From positions 422,001 to 486,000 of the forward strand of contig NZ_AP014608.1 of the NCBI RefSeq assembly GCF_003573915.1: a DNA stretch of 64,000 bases, written 5' to 3'. Positions 1-9,493 of the stretch are shown here, in pieces (the stretch's first letter is position 1; each line of letters starts with the position of its first letter). The position numbers were made by a program, and so were the translations under genes. Below the pieces are notes generated by a model. It had not been told where the DNA came from. It saw only the letters and a program-made list of their open reading frames with translations, and did not search any database. The stretch comes from Blattabacterium cuenoti STAT (GTDB taxonomy: Bacteria > Bacteroidota > Bacteroidia > Flavobacteriales > Blattabacteriaceae).

Positions 1-51
1 CGCATATACCCAAAAAAAGTTATTTTTATTTTTTATTTTTTTGTCTATCAT
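1..51 (-). CDS. ftsH: FtsH membrane protease, N-terminal fragment
   Basis: Seventeen codons of a minus-strand gene that runs off the left edge. The ATG is the complement of 49-51 and the peptide is MIDKKIKNKNNFFWVYA. A short Lys/Asn-rich head leading into an aromatic membrane segment is how FtsH (membrane AAA+ zinc protease) begins in flavobacteria, and rsfS-ftsH is a common gene pair there. It starts 54 bases after the rsfS stop, so the two are probably co-transcribed. The call rests on 17 residues plus gene order; the catalytic domains lie outside the window. Confidence 0.55.
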   Translation of the reverse strand, partial: MIDKKIKNKNNFFWVYA

Positions 52-105
52 ATTAGGTTTCTTTATTATTTAATTTTAATAAATAAAAAACCTTAGTTTC
101 TTTTC

Positions 106-426
106 TTATGAATTTCGATTCCAAATATTTTCTATGTCATAATATGATCTTAACTTTTTTTGAAAAATATGAACAACAATAGAAACGTAATCAACCAAAA
201 CCCATTCTTTATTTTTTAATCCTTCTACATGCCAAGGTCTTTTCTGTAATTTCTCAATCGTTATTCTTTTTATAGATTGAGAAATAGCATATACTTGATT
301 ATGAGAATCTCCATTACAAATAACAAAATAATCACAAATAAAATTTTCCCTATTTTTTAAATTTATAATAGAAATATCTTTTCCTTTAACTATTTGAATT
401 CCTTCTATGATTTTTTCTAATAGCAA
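106..426 (-). CDS. rsfS: Ribosome silencing factor RsfS (Iojap/YbeB family)
   Basis: 106 residues, the usual size of this one-domain family, which binds L14 on the 50S subunit and blocks subunit joining when nutrients run low. Family blocks are visible: ICDYFVICNGDS around residue 30-41 and the hallmark RPWHVEGLKNKEWVLVDY around 63-80, ending in a VVHIF strand. The only start that gives the complete domain is a TTG at 426-424, one of several TTG starts in this window. It lies upstream of ftsH on the same strand and is divergent from birA across a 134-bp gap in which I see no clear signal. Confidence 0.93.
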   Translation of the reverse strand: MLLEKIIEGIQIVKGKDISIINLKNRENFICDYFVICNGDSHNQVYAISQSIKRITIEKLQKRPWHVEGLKNKEWVLVDYVSIVVHIFQKKLRSYYDIENIWNRNS

Positions 427-560
427 AATAAAAAATTATTTTTCCATATTGTTAAATGAATTAGCAAGTATTTTTTTATTTCTTTATATATTAAATTTAT
501 TTCAAAAAACAAAAATAAGGTTTTCGTTTTAAAGAAGTTAAAAATTCAATATAAAACATT

Positions 561-1328
561 TTGAAAAAATTGATTTGGCCTATAAATGTTATTATATTAA
601 AAGAAGTTAATTCTACAAATCAATATGCTAAAAAATATATTCATAATAGATATAATTGGATAATCATTTTGACAATGAATCAAACTAAAGGAATAGGAAT
701 GAATAAAAATTTATGGTATGCAGAAAAAGGAAAAAATTTAACTTTTAGTATTGTTTTTAAACCTATTAAAATTTTATATATAAAAAAAATATATATTATG
801 AATCTTATTGTAAGTAATGCGATACATAAAACTTTATCTGAATGTTATAATAGAAATAATAAAGAAAAAATATGGATTAAGTGGCCTAATGATATTATTA
901 TCAATAATAAAAAAATAGGTGGTATTTTAATAGAGAATAGTATTTTTTCAAAAAAGATTCATACTATTGTTATTGGAATAGGTTTAAATGTTTTTCAAAA
1001 AGAATTCCAAAAAGAATGGAATGCTTCTTCTTTGAAAGAAATTTTTAATCCAAATTTTGATTTGGATTATCTATTTTATAAAATTATATATTATTTTCAA
1101 AAAGAATATCTTTTTTTTATAATTCATGGAGAAAAAAATATACGAGATTATTATCTTAATTACCTATATTTAAAAGATAAAACTTCTATTTTTTATATCT
1201 ATAAAACGAATAGTTATATTTCTGGAATAATACGATCTATAACAGATCAAGGATTTTTAGTCATAGAATCCAATAAAAAATTATATTTTTTTTATCAGAA
1301 AGAAATAAAATATCTTATTATTCTATAA
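561..1328 (+). CDS. birA: Biotin--[acetyl-CoA-carboxylase] ligase
   Basis: 255 residues, catalytic biotin/lipoate-ligase fold only. There is no N-terminal winged helix, so this is a monofunctional ligase that biotinylates the carboxyl carrier protein and not a repressor. Visible blocks are the substrate entry motif VNSTNQYA (16-23), the biotin-binding loop region QTKGIGMNKNLW (41-52) followed by KGKNLTFS, and IKWPND with KKIGGILIE (106-125). The biotin loop is shifted from the usual GRGRxG to KGIGMN. The start is TTG at 561, since no ATG precedes the conserved N-terminus. The last 11 bases overlap the 3' end of convergent yidC. Confidence 0.9.
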   Translation: MKKLIWPINVIILKEVNSTNQYAKKYIHNRYNWIIILTMNQTKGIGMNKNLWYAEKGKNLTFSIVFKPIKILYIKKIYIMNLIVSNAIHKTLSECYNRNNKEKIWIKWPNDIIINNKKIGGILIENSIFSKKIHTIVIGIGLNVFQKEFQKEWNASSLKEIFNPNFDLDYLFYKIIYYFQKEYLFFIIHGEKNIRDYYLNYLYLKDKTSIFYIYKTNSYISGIIRSITDQGFLVIESNKKLYFFYQKEIKYLIIL

Positions 1329-3126
1329 GCCCCTTAGATTTATTGTCATTCCTTTTATCTGTTATTTCCTTTGTCATATAATTTTTTTTTATAACTTTTT
1401 TTTCTAGAATTTTTATAATATTTTTTTTCTTATTCAACATAAATTCTTTAATAAAAAAGAAAAATCCAATATTAATTATATTAGAAGTAAAATAATATAA
1501 AGATAAAGCAGACGCATAACTATTTATAAATAACAACATTACAATAGGCATCATATATAATAAAAAATTCATATCAGGGATAGAAGAATCATTTTCGTTT
1601 TGAGAAAAATTTTTTCTTCCATTATTGCTAAGTTTTGTGTAAATCAATAAAGCTAAAGAATACAATAAAGTAAGTAAACTTACGTGATTTCCATAAAAAG
1701 GAATAAAAAAAGGTAATTTGAATATTGAATCATATGATGTAAGATCTTCTACCCACAAAAAAGATTTTCCTCTCAAATTAATTATAGTAGGAAAAAATTT
1801 AAATAAGGAATAAAAAATAGGAATTTGAAATAATGTAGAAATACATCCAGACATTGGATTAATTCCAACATTACGATATAATTCCATTATTGCTCTTTGT
1901 TTTTTAAAAACATCTTTTTTATATTTATGATTTAATTTTTCTATCTCTGGACGAATTAATTTCATTGTAGCACTTAACTTATATTGTTTATAAGTGATTG
2001 GATATAATATTAATTTTACAACTATAGTCATCAAAATAACAATGACGCCATAATTTAAATTTGTTTTTTCCAATAATTGAAAAATTATTAAAAAAAAATA
2101 TTTATTGATCCATTTTAAAAAACCCCAACCAAACGGAATAATATTTTCGAATTCATTTTGATATTTTTTCAATATTTTCAGGTCCAGAGGTCCAAAATAA
2201 AACCGAAAAGAAAGATCTTCGTCTTTTACAGAATTTATGGATGTTTTTAATTGAATTTTTTTTAGAAAAGATCCTGAAGAAAAATTTTCAGACCGAACAA
2301 AAACACTTTTTAACATTTTTTCAGGAATAAAGATAAAAGAAAAAAATTGTTGTTTATATGCGATCCAATTCACATCATATAAATTTTTATCTTCTGTTTT
2401 TTTTTCAGATAAATATTTTACAGAACGATTCGTTTTTTCATTATTGTTAGAAATAGAATAACATACTTGAGTATATGAATTTTCCCAATCTCTATCTTTT
2501 TCTAAGGATAAAATTTTATATTCTAAATCTAAATAAGAAATAAATCTTTCCTTTTTTTTATTATTTTCAAAATGAAAATTTTTAGTTCTAATAGAAAACT
2601 CAATGTCATATCGATCTTTTTCTCCTATTGTATATATATAATCTAAAAATCCTTTTCCATAAGGATTTTTAGCTCTCATAATAAGAGTCTTACCTCTATA
2701 TTTTTTATCATTTTTTTTTAATAAAAAAGGCTGAAAATATAAAGTATTTGTATCAATATTTAATCCCTCTTTTTGATTTAAAAAAGATAATTTGTACAAA
2801 AAACTAGAATTTTTAATTAAATAAAGATTTTTAGCATGAGATGATAATATAGAATCATATGCTTTATATTTTTTTAAAAGAACATCATGAATCCCTCCTC
2901 CTAAACTAGATATTTTTAGTTTTAAAACATTATTTTCTAATAAAAAAAAATGATTTTCTTTTCTTTTATCTGCAATTGAAGTTATTTGATGATTTAAATT
3001 TAATTTCTTATAATTATTATTAGTAGTAATAGTATTATTATTGTTGAAATAAGTAAAAATTATCAAAACAAATAATATAAGAATTAATCCTATTATGGAA
3101 TTATAATCTAAATTTCTATCCTTCAT
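1318..3126 (-). CDS. yidC: Membrane protein insertase YidC
   Basis: 602 residues, the full-length Gram-negative form of the Oxa1/YidC insertase, which places proteins into the inner membrane with or without SecYEG. An N-terminal transmembrane helix (about 10-28) is followed by a large periplasmic beta domain (to about 335). The conserved core has five membrane segments, including a stretch like YGVIVILMTIVVKLILYP and the cytoplasmic loop with NPMSGC and FQIPIFYSLFKFFP. The basic C-terminus is typical. The start codon overlaps the end of pyrG (3116-3126), so the pair is translationally close. The C-terminus overlaps birA tail-to-tail. Confidence 0.96.
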   Translation of the reverse strand: MKDRNLDYNSIIGLILILFVLIIFTYFNNNNTITTNNNYKKLNLNHQITSIADKRKENHFFLLENNVLKLKISSLGGGIHDVLLKKYKAYDSILSSHAKNLYLIKNSSFLYKLSFLNQKEGLNIDTNTLYFQPFLLKKNDKKYRGKTLIMRAKNPYGKGFLDYIYTIGEKDRYDIEFSIRTKNFHFENNKKKERFISYLDLEYKILSLEKDRDWENSYTQVCYSISNNNEKTNRSVKYLSEKKTEDKNLYDVNWIAYKQQFFSFIFIPEKMLKSVFVRSENFSSGSFLKKIQLKTSINSVKDEDLSFRFYFGPLDLKILKKYQNEFENIIPFGWGFLKWINKYFFLIIFQLLEKTNLNYGVIVILMTIVVKLILYPITYKQYKLSATMKLIRPEIEKLNHKYKKDVFKKQRAIMELYRNVGINPMSGCISTLFQIPIFYSLFKFFPTIINLRGKSFLWVEDLTSYDSIFKLPFFIPFYGNHVSLLTLLYSLALLIYTKLSNNGRKNFSQNENDSSIPDMNFLLYMMPIVMLLFINSYASALSLYYFTSNIINIGFFFFIKEFMLNKKKNIIKILEKKVIKKNYMTKEITDKRNDNKSKGLIE

Positions 3127-4747
3127 AATAATGAGAAGAATTTTGAGAAGCTATGATAGATAGCTGTACAAAATTAATAAATAAAGGATGTGGATGAGTA
3201 ACTGTACTTTGATATTCCGGATGATATTGGACTCCTAAGAAAAAAATATGATTTTCTAATTCTAATGCTTCTACTAAACCTGTTTCCGGATTTACTCCAA
3301 CAACTTTCATTCCAGCATTAGAAAATATTTCTAAATAATCATTATTAAATTCATATCTATGACGATGTCTTTCAAATATCTCTTTCTTTCCATAAATAGA
3401 ATGTATTTTAGATCCTTTTACAAGAATACATTTCCAATTTCCTAATCGCATTGTTCCTCCTATATGAGTTAATTTTTTTTGTTTTTCCATTAAACATATT
3501 ACGGGATGAGATGTATTTGGATTTGTTTCATGACTTTCTGCTTTTTTTAATCCTAATACATTTCTAGCAAATTCTATAACAGCAATTTGCATTCCCAAAC
3601 ATATTCCAAAAAATGGAATTTTATTTTCTCTCGCATATTTTGCTGCAAGAATCTTTCCTTCTATCCCTCTATTTCCAAATCCTGGAGCTACTAAAATTCC
3701 TGAAATTCCTTCAAAATATTTTTTAATATTTTTTTCTTTTATCATTTCTGAATAAATCCATTTTATATTAACATAAGTTTCGTTTTCTGTTCCTGCATGA
3801 ATTAAAGCTTCAGTAATTGATTTATAAGAATCATGTAAAGAAACATATTTTCCAACTAATGCAATTTTAGTTTCATATTTCGGATTTTTATATTTTTTAA
3901 TAAAAATTCTCCATTTTTCCAAATTTGGAATAGATAGAGTAGATAAGTTTAAATGATTTAATACTACTTCATCAAATTTTTGTAAGTGTAATAAATAAGG
4001 TATTTCGTATATAATTTTAGTATCTATAGATTCAATGACATGATTTGGTTTTACATTACAAAATAATGCTAATTTTTTTCTAATATTATTGGTTATATGT
4101 TTTTCTGTCCTACAGACTATAATATCTGCCTGTACTCCATTTTCCATTAAATTTCGAACAGAATGTTGAGTTGGTTTTGTTTTAATTTCTCCGGTCACCG
4201 TGATATATGGAAGTAATGTTAAATGAATAACTATTCCATTAAATTTTCCTAATTCCCATTTTAACTGACGTACAGTTTCAACATAAGGTAAACTTTCTAT
4301 ATCTCCTACAGTTCCTCCTATTTCGGTAATAATAATATCAAAATTTTTTGATTTTCCAAGAATTTTAATTCGTCTTTTAATTTCATTAGTAATATGAGGA
4401 ATAACTTGTACAGTTTTTCCTAAATAGTTTCCTTTCCTTTCATTATCTATTACTGTTTTATATATTAGACCCGATGTAACATTATTTTCTTTTCTTGTAG
4501 ATTGATTTAAAAATCTTTCATAATGTCCTAAATCCAAATCTGTTTCTGCTCCATCTTTTGTAACAAAACATTCACCATGTTCATAAGGATTCAAAGTTCC
4601 TGGATCTATATTAAAATAAGGATCTAATTTTAGTATGGATACTTTATATCCTCTAGCTTTCAATAACATTCCTAAAGAGGCAGAAACAATTCCCTTTCCT
4701 AAAGAAGAAGTTACTCCTCCTGTAACGAAAATATATTTTTTCTTCAT
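3116..4747 (-). CDS. pyrG: CTP synthase
   Basis: Makes CTP from UTP, ATP and glutamine, the last step of pyrimidine nucleotide synthesis. The N-terminal synthetase domain begins KKYIFVTGGVTSSLGKG and carries the ITEIGGTVGDIES block (about 140-153). The C-terminal class I glutaminase domain has GICLGMQ with the nucleophile Cys near residue 383 and the GVQYHPE block near 510. Length, about 543 residues, is normal. A TTG lies one codon upstream (4750), but the ATG at 4747-4745 is the likelier start. Its upstream region is shared with the SRP RNA gene, which runs the other way. Confidence 0.97.
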   Translation of the reverse strand: MKKKYIFVTGGVTSSLGKGIVSASLGMLLKARGYKVSILKLDPYFNIDPGTLNPYEHGECFVTKDGAETDLDLGHYERFLNQSTRKENNVTSGLIYKTVIDNERKGNYLGKTVQVIPHITNEIKRRIKILGKSKNFDIIITEIGGTVGDIESLPYVETVRQLKWELGKFNGIVIHLTLLPYITVTGEIKTKPTQHSVRNLMENGVQADIIVCRTEKHITNNIRKKLALFCNVKPNHVIESIDTKIIYEIPYLLHLQKFDEVVLNHLNLSTLSIPNLEKWRIFIKKYKNPKYETKIALVGKYVSLHDSYKSITEALIHAGTENETYVNIKWIYSEMIKEKNIKKYFEGISGILVAPGFGNRGIEGKILAAKYARENKIPFFGICLGMQIAVIEFARNVLGLKKAESHETNPNTSHPVICLMEKQKKLTHIGGTMRLGNWKCILVKGSKIHSIYGKKEIFERHRHRYEFNNDYLEIFSNAGMKVVGVNPETGLVEALELENHIFFLGVQYHPEYQSTVTHPHPLFINFVQLSIIASQNSSHYYEG

Positions 4748-4856
4748 CAAAATAAAAAAAACAATTCAAACTTTTTTTTCATTTTATAATTTTTTTATCC
4801 CAATTTTGTTATTTTATCTTAATCGGAATAAAAATTATGAAATCTAATATATAGAT

Positions 4857-4882
4857 AATTCTCAATTTAAAAAATGAGAATT
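4857..4882. other. 8-bp hairpin followed by a T run, between pyrG and the SRP RNA
   Basis: AATTCTCA at 4857-4864 pairs perfectly with TGAGAATT at 4875-4882 across a 10-base loop, and a T tract begins six bases further on (about 4888). On the plus strand it resembles a weak terminator, but no plus-strand gene ends just before it. On the minus strand it would lie in the pyrG leader. The function is unknown and chance pairing is possible at this base composition. Confidence 0.3.
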
Positions 4883-4912
4883 TATGATTTTTTTTTTATA
4901 TTTACCAAACTT

Positions 4913-5015
4913 GGAGCAAGTCCTACACAATCAGCTCCCTATAAAAACCCTCCAGGGTGGGAACACAGCAAAGGTATGTTAGGTTGTAGCGATGTGATGT
5001 AGAATAGCTTGCTCC
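4913..5015 (+). ncRNA. ffs: Signal recognition particle RNA, small bacterial (4.5S) type
   Basis: A 103-nt hairpin RNA. The outer stem GGAGCAAG (4913-4920) pairs exactly with CTTGCTCC (5008-5015). Internal helices CTACA/TGTAG and ACAATC/GGTTGT continue it. The apical part holds CCAGGGTGGGAACACAGCAAAGG, which matches the conserved SRP domain IV loop (GGAA tetraloop and the A-rich internal loop bound by Ffh). It pairs with the signal recognition particle GTPase to target membrane proteins, in line with yidC and the sec genes nearby. A TATATTTA (4897-4904) just upstream is one mismatch from the bacteroidete -7 box. clpX begins 26 bases after it. Confidence 0.9.
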
Positions 5016-5041
5016 TTTCATAAAAAAAGCAATGAAAGTTT

Positions 5042-6253
5042 ATGGAAGATTCGTTAAAATGTAATTTCTGTGGAAAGAATAAAAACCATATTACTTTTCT
5101 TGTATCGGGGATTAACGGACAGATTTGTAATCTTTGTATAGAAAAAATTTATTCCATAATTCAAAAAAAATTTTTAGAAAAAAAATATACTGAAAATCAT
5201 GATGAGTTTACGTCTTTTAATAAAAAACCTAAAGAAATAAAATCTTTTTTAGACAAGTATGTTATAGGACAAGATGAAGCAAAAAAAATTATATCCGTAG
5301 CGGTTTATAATCATTATAAACGAATTCAAAAACAACACAAAGAAAAAGATTCCAAAAATATAGAAATAGAAAAATCTAATGTATTATTAATCGGAAAAAC
5401 AGGAACAGGGAAAACTTTACTAGCAAAAAGTATATCAAAATTTTTAAAAATTCCTTTTGCTATAGCCGATGCTACTACCTTAACTGAAGCAGGATATGTA
5501 GGTGAAGATGTAGAATCAATTTTAACTAAGTTATTACAATCGGTTAATTATAATATAGATACTGCTGAAAAAGGAATTATTTTTTTAGATGAAATAGATA
5601 AAATTTCTAGAAAAAGTAATAACCCTTCTATTACTAGAGATGTATCTGGAGAAGGAGTTCAACAAGCTTTATTAAAAATATTAGAGGGATCCATAATAAA
5701 TGTCCCTCCACAAGGAGGAAGAAAACATCCCGATCAAAAAATGATACCAATTAATACTGAGAATATATTATTTATAGCTGGAGGAACTTTTGATGGTATA
5801 GAAAAAATAATTTCTGATAGAATAGAAAAAACACCTATTGGTTTTATTTCTAAAAAAAGAAGAAAAACAGAAGAAAAAAATTATCTAAAAAATATTCTTT
5901 CTGAAGACTTAAATAAATTTGGATTAATCCCAGAAATTATAGGAAGATTTCCTATTGTTACTTATTTAAATCCATTAAACAAAAATACATTAAAAAAAAT
6001 TTTAGTTGAACCAAAAAATGCTTTAATTAAACAATATCAAAAATTATTTGATATGGATCATATTTCCTTGAATATCACAGATGAAGCGTTAAATATTATA
6101 GTAGATAAAACTTTTCAATTGGGATTAGGAGCTAGAGGATTACGAACGTTTTGTGAAAAAATATTTTTAGATTATATGTACGATATAGAAAATTGCAACG
6201 ATCTATTAAATATAGATCAGAATATTGTAAAACAAAAATTATATTATTCTTAA
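5042..6253 (+). CDS. clpX: ATP-dependent Clp protease ATP-binding subunit ClpX
   Basis: 403 residues, standard length. The AAA+ unfoldase recognises tagged proteins and feeds them to ClpP. The N-terminal zinc-binding domain has Cys7, Cys10, Cys29 and Cys32. Walker A is GKTGTGKT at about 118-125 and Walker B is IIFLDEID at 179-186, followed by the sensor region and a C-terminal small domain with GARGLR. It starts 26 bases downstream of the SRP RNA. Its stop overlaps the obgE stop tail-to-tail by 4 bases (6250-6253). Confidence 0.97.
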   Translation: MEDSLKCNFCGKNKNHITFLVSGINGQICNLCIEKIYSIIQKKFLEKKYTENHDEFTSFNKKPKEIKSFLDKYVIGQDEAKKIISVAVYNHYKRIQKQHKEKDSKNIEIEKSNVLLIGKTGTGKTLLAKSISKFLKIPFAIADATTLTEAGYVGEDVESILTKLLQSVNYNIDTAEKGIIFLDEIDKISRKSNNPSITRDVSGEGVQQALLKILEGSIINVPPQGGRKHPDQKMIPINTENILFIAGGTFDGIEKIISDRIEKTPIGFISKKRRKTEEKNYLKNILSEDLNKFGLIPEIIGRFPIVTYLNPLNKNTLKKILVEPKNALIKQYQKLFDMDHISLNITDEALNIIVDKTFQLGLGARGLRTFCEKIFLDYMYDIENCNDLLNIDQNIVKQKLYYS

Positions 6254-7236
6254 TTTTTTAATAATTTCCATAATTTTTCGATTAATTCTAATAATCCTTC
6301 TTTTGTAAAAGAGGATATAAAAACAATTTTTTCTTCCAATTTAAAAAAAATTGTTTTTATATCCTCTTTTTCTTGATGATTTATCAAATCAGATTTAGAT
6401 ATCGCTAATAAACGTTTTTTTTGTAAAAGATTTAAATTAAATTTTTTTAATTCATTTAACAAAATTAAATATTCTTTTTTTTTGTATTTCGTGTTTGAAG
6501 AAATTAAAAATAATAAAACAGAATTTCGTTCTATATGTCTTAAAAAACGATGTCCTAAACCTTTTCCTTTAGATGCATTTTCTACAATTCCAGGAATATC
6601 AGCTACTAAAAAAGAATTAAACCCTACTTTTACTACTCCTACATTTGGAATTTTTGTAGTAAAAGCAAAATTTCCTATTTTAGGTTTTGCTTTTGTAATT
6701 ACAGAAAGTAAAGTAGATTTTCCAGTATTAGGAAATCCTACAAATCCTACATCTGCTAAAATTTTTAATTCTAAAAAAATCCAAAATCCTTTTGTTTTAA
6801 TTCCCGGTTGTGCGTATTGAGGAGATTGAACTATAGAATTTTTGAAAAAAGCATTTCCTTTTCCTCCTTTTCCTCCTTCAAATAAAATATTTTTTTGAAA
6901 ATCCTTTGTAATTTCCATAATTATATTTTTTTTTTCGTCTTTTACTACAGTTCCTACAGGAACTTCTATTAATAAATCTTTTCCATTTTCTCCAGTTATG
7001 TTATTTTTTTTACCCGGAAATCCAGATTTAGCTATCCAGTGTTTATGATATCTTAAATGTAAAAAAGTACGAATATTAGAATTTCCTTGAAGAATAATAT
7101 CTCCTCCCTTTCCTCCTGATCCTCCATCAGGACCTCCTCTTATTACACGTCTATCTCTATAGAAATGAACACATCCAGTTCCTCCATCTCCACTTTTACA
7201 ATAAATTCTTATAAAATCTATAAAACAATTTTTCAT
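6250..7236 (-). CDS. obgE: Obg-family GTPase ObgE/CgtA
   Basis: 328 residues. Essential ribosome-assembly and stress GTPase that binds the 50S subunit. The glycine-rich Obg domain (1-158) is obvious from GDGGTGCVHF, GGPDGGSGGKGGD and GGKGGKGN. The GTPase domain follows with G1 GFPNTGKS (167-174), G3 DIPG (about 213) and a SKSD-type G4. There is no extended C-terminal domain, as expected for the short form. It lies 13 bases downstream of adk on the same strand, so an adk-obgE pair is likely. Confidence 0.97.
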   Translation of the reverse strand: MKNCFIDFIRIYCKSGDGGTGCVHFYRDRRVIRGGPDGGSGGKGGDIILQGNSNIRTFLHLRYHKHWIAKSGFPGKKNNITGENGKDLLIEVPVGTVVKDEKKNIIMEITKDFQKNILFEGGKGGKGNAFFKNSIVQSPQYAQPGIKTKGFWIFLELKILADVGFVGFPNTGKSTLLSVITKAKPKIGNFAFTTKIPNVGVVKVGFNSFLVADIPGIVENASKGKGLGHRFLRHIERNSVLLFLISSNTKYKKKEYLILLNELKKFNLNLLQKKRLLAISKSDLINHQEKEDIKTIFFKLEEKIVFISSFTKEGLLELIEKLWKLLKN

Positions 7237-7249
7237 AATTATTGTTATC

Positions 7250-7828
7250 TTATAAAAGATCCGAAATTTTATTTTCTATAAAAATAGAAATTTTCTCTAT
7301 GGATAAAGAAGCGTTTAATTTTATTATATTTTTTTTAAATTTATAATTTTTCCATATTAAATAGGTTTTTTTATAATATTCTTTTATTCTTCTCTGAACG
7401 GTAATAATATTCGTATCATCGTTACGATGACTTATTTTTCCTCTTTTTAAAAGTCTATTTATTATCAAATTTTTTTGAATGAAAAAATAAAAAATTATAT
7501 TAATCTCTCCAAAACATAATTTATTTAATACCTTTTCTAAAGAAAAAATTTGATTTTTTGTTCTAGGATATCCATCATAAATAATACCTTTAGCTTTAAA
7601 ATGTTTTCGAATTTCTATATTTAACATGTTTGTGGTAATTATATCAGGGACCAATGTTCCTTTGTTTATATAACAACTTGCTAATTTTCCTAAATTAGTT
7701 TTTTTTGTTATATGATCTCTAAATATCATTCCGGTAGATAGATGTATGAAATCAAATTTATTTGATATAATTTTAGCTTGAGTTCCTTTTCCACAACCTG
7801 GAGGTCCAAACAATATAATATGTATCAT
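7250..7828 (-). CDS. adk: Adenylate kinase
   Basis: 192 residues; interconverts ATP + AMP and 2 ADP. The P-loop is GPPGCGKGT (8-16), the AMP-binding segment STGMIFRDH follows, then YDGYPRT. The LID region (RGKISHRNDD) is of the short type and carries no zinc cysteines. The ATG at 7828 fits the family N-terminus with nothing extra. Downstream is obgE at 13 bases. Confidence 0.95.
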   Translation of the reverse strand: MIHIILFGPPGCGKGTQAKIISNKFDFIHLSTGMIFRDHITKKTNLGKLASCYINKGTLVPDIITTNMLNIEIRKHFKAKGIIYDGYPRTKNQIFSLEKVLNKLCFGEINIIFYFFIQKNLIINRLLKRGKISHRNDDTNIITVQRRIKEYYKKTYLIWKNYKFKKNIIKLNASLSIEKISIFIENKISDLL

Positions 7829-7894
7829 AAAACAACAAAATTATGAATTTCGTGTAAAGAAAACACAGTATATAATAATTAAAGTAAAGAGTTT

Positions 7895-7918
7895 TTATTA
7901 TTATTGAAATAATAATAA
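7895..7918. other. AT-only inverted repeat between adk and lpdA
   Basis: TTATTATTATT (7895-7905) and its complement AATAATAATAA (7908-7918) flank a GA centre, allowing a hairpin of about ten pairs in the 144-bp gap between lpdA and adk. It could be a weak terminator for lpdA on the minus strand, but no clean T tract follows and simple AT repeats are common here. Confidence 0.25.
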
Positions 7919-7972
7919 ATACGAAAAAATAAATAATATATGAAGAGTATAAAGAAATATTATTTTTTCTTC

Positions 7973-9370
7973 TTATAAATGAATAGCTTTACCATAAGCA
8001 TTAGCTATAGATTCTATAATAGCCTCACTTAACGAAGGATGAGGATGAATTGTTCCTAAAATTTCATAATTAGTTGCTTCTAATTTTCTAGCAATTACTA
8101 CTTCTGGTATTAAATCTGTAACGTGATTTCCTATCATATGACATCCTAACCATTCGTCATATTTATTATCAAAAATTACTTTTACAAATCCATCAGTATT
8201 CTCATCAGAAATAGCTCGACCTAGAGCACTAAAAGGAAATTTTCCTATTTTTATTTGGAACCCATTTTCTTTAGATTCTTTTTCTGTATAACCAACTGAA
8301 GCAATTTCAGGAAGTGAATAAACACATTTCGGAACGTTATTATAATCTATTTTTTGACAATTTAAAGATTTTATATTTTCAATACAATTGATTGCCTCAT
8401 GCGAAGCAACATGAGCTAAAGAAGGGGTTGAAATCACGTCTCCAATTGCATAATATCCATCTATATTTGTACGATAATTTTCATCTACAACTATAAAACC
8501 TTTTTCTGTTTGAATCCCAATATCTTTTAATCCAATATATTGAATATTAGGAATAACTCCCATAGCATATAAAATTATATCTGCTTTTAATATAATATTT
8601 TTTAATGATGTTTTAATATCAACAATAACTTCATTATTTTCATGATTATAAGTAATTTTATTGATATTGGAAGATAGATAATTTTTAATTCCTATTTTAT
8701 CAAAAGAAGATTTTAAATAATCAGATATATCATTATCTCCATTAGGAAATAATTTAGAACATATTTCTATAATAGTAACTTTTGTTCCCATAGAATGATA
8801 AAAATAAGCAAATTCTATTCCTATAGAACCAGAACCTACAATGATCATTTTTTTTGGTAATGAAGAAAAAGATAAAGCTTTCCTATATGTTATAATTTTT
8901 TTTTCATCACATTGAAATTTTTTATCAACTTTAGGAACCGCACCAGTTGCAATAATAATATGTGTACCAGAATATTCTGCTATACTTTTTTCATTTTGAA
9001 TAACCTCTATTTTTTTTCTTTTTTTTAATTTTGCATTTCCATGAATAACATGAATTCCATTTTTTTTCATTAAAAACGATATTCCTTTTTTTATTTGATC
9101 AACGATATTTCTACTTTTAGAAAGTACTTTAGAATAATCTATTTCAATATTTTCATTTTTTATCCCAAATAATTCTCCATTTTTTTTTATAGATTGCAAA
9201 AATTTAGCACTATTCAAAAGTGATTTTGTAGGAATACACCCCCAATTTAAGCATACACCTCCCATAGATTCTTTTTCTACTATAGCTGTTTTCATTCCAA
9301 GTTGTGCTGCACGTATAGAAGCAACATAACCTCCAGGTCCACTTCCTAAAACAATAACATCAAAATGCAT
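7973..9370 (-). CDS. lpdA: Dihydrolipoyl dehydrogenase (E3)
   Basis: 465 residues, full length. Re-oxidises lipoamide in the 2-oxo-acid dehydrogenase complexes and in the glycine cleavage system, whose T-protein (gcvT) is encoded at 29.1 kb. FAD-binding GSGPGGYVASI is at 9-19, the redox-active disulphide GGVCLNWGCIPTK has Cys40 and Cys45, the NAD-binding fold is IIVGSGSIGIEFA (about 176-188), the second FAD block is YAIGDV, and the interface HPHPSLSEA carries the catalytic His-Glu pair. It stands alone, with gaps on both sides. Confidence 0.96.
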   Translation of the reverse strand: MHFDVIVLGSGPGGYVASIRAAQLGMKTAIVEKESMGGVCLNWGCIPTKSLLNSAKFLQSIKKNGELFGIKNENIEIDYSKVLSKSRNIVDQIKKGISFLMKKNGIHVIHGNAKLKKRKKIEVIQNEKSIAEYSGTHIIIATGAVPKVDKKFQCDEKKIITYRKALSFSSLPKKMIIVGSGSIGIEFAYFYHSMGTKVTIIEICSKLFPNGDNDISDYLKSSFDKIGIKNYLSSNINKITYNHENNEVIVDIKTSLKNIILKADIILYAMGVIPNIQYIGLKDIGIQTEKGFIVVDENYRTNIDGYYAIGDVISTPSLAHVASHEAINCIENIKSLNCQKIDYNNVPKCVYSLPEIASVGYTEKESKENGFQIKIGKFPFSALGRAISDENTDGFVKVIFDNKYDEWLGCHMIGNHVTDLIPEVVIARKLEATNYEILGTIHPHPSLSEAIIESIANAYGKAIHL

Positions 9371-9493
9371 AATATATGAAAATAAATAAAGTAAATTTAC
9401 AGATTTTTCTATTCAATAAAAGTTTAAAAAAAAATTTCATTTTTTTTTATAAAAAAATTATATTATTATTGAATTGAATTGATATGAATAATT

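Noticed and set aside
6482..6820. 112-codon plus-strand frame inside obgE
   Set aside because: Antisense shadow of the Gly/Pro-rich and GTPase parts of ObgE.
7895..7918. Hairpin between adk and lpdA considered as a terminator
   Set aside because: Only A-T pairs and no T tract on the transcribed side; kept as a low-confidence repeat only.
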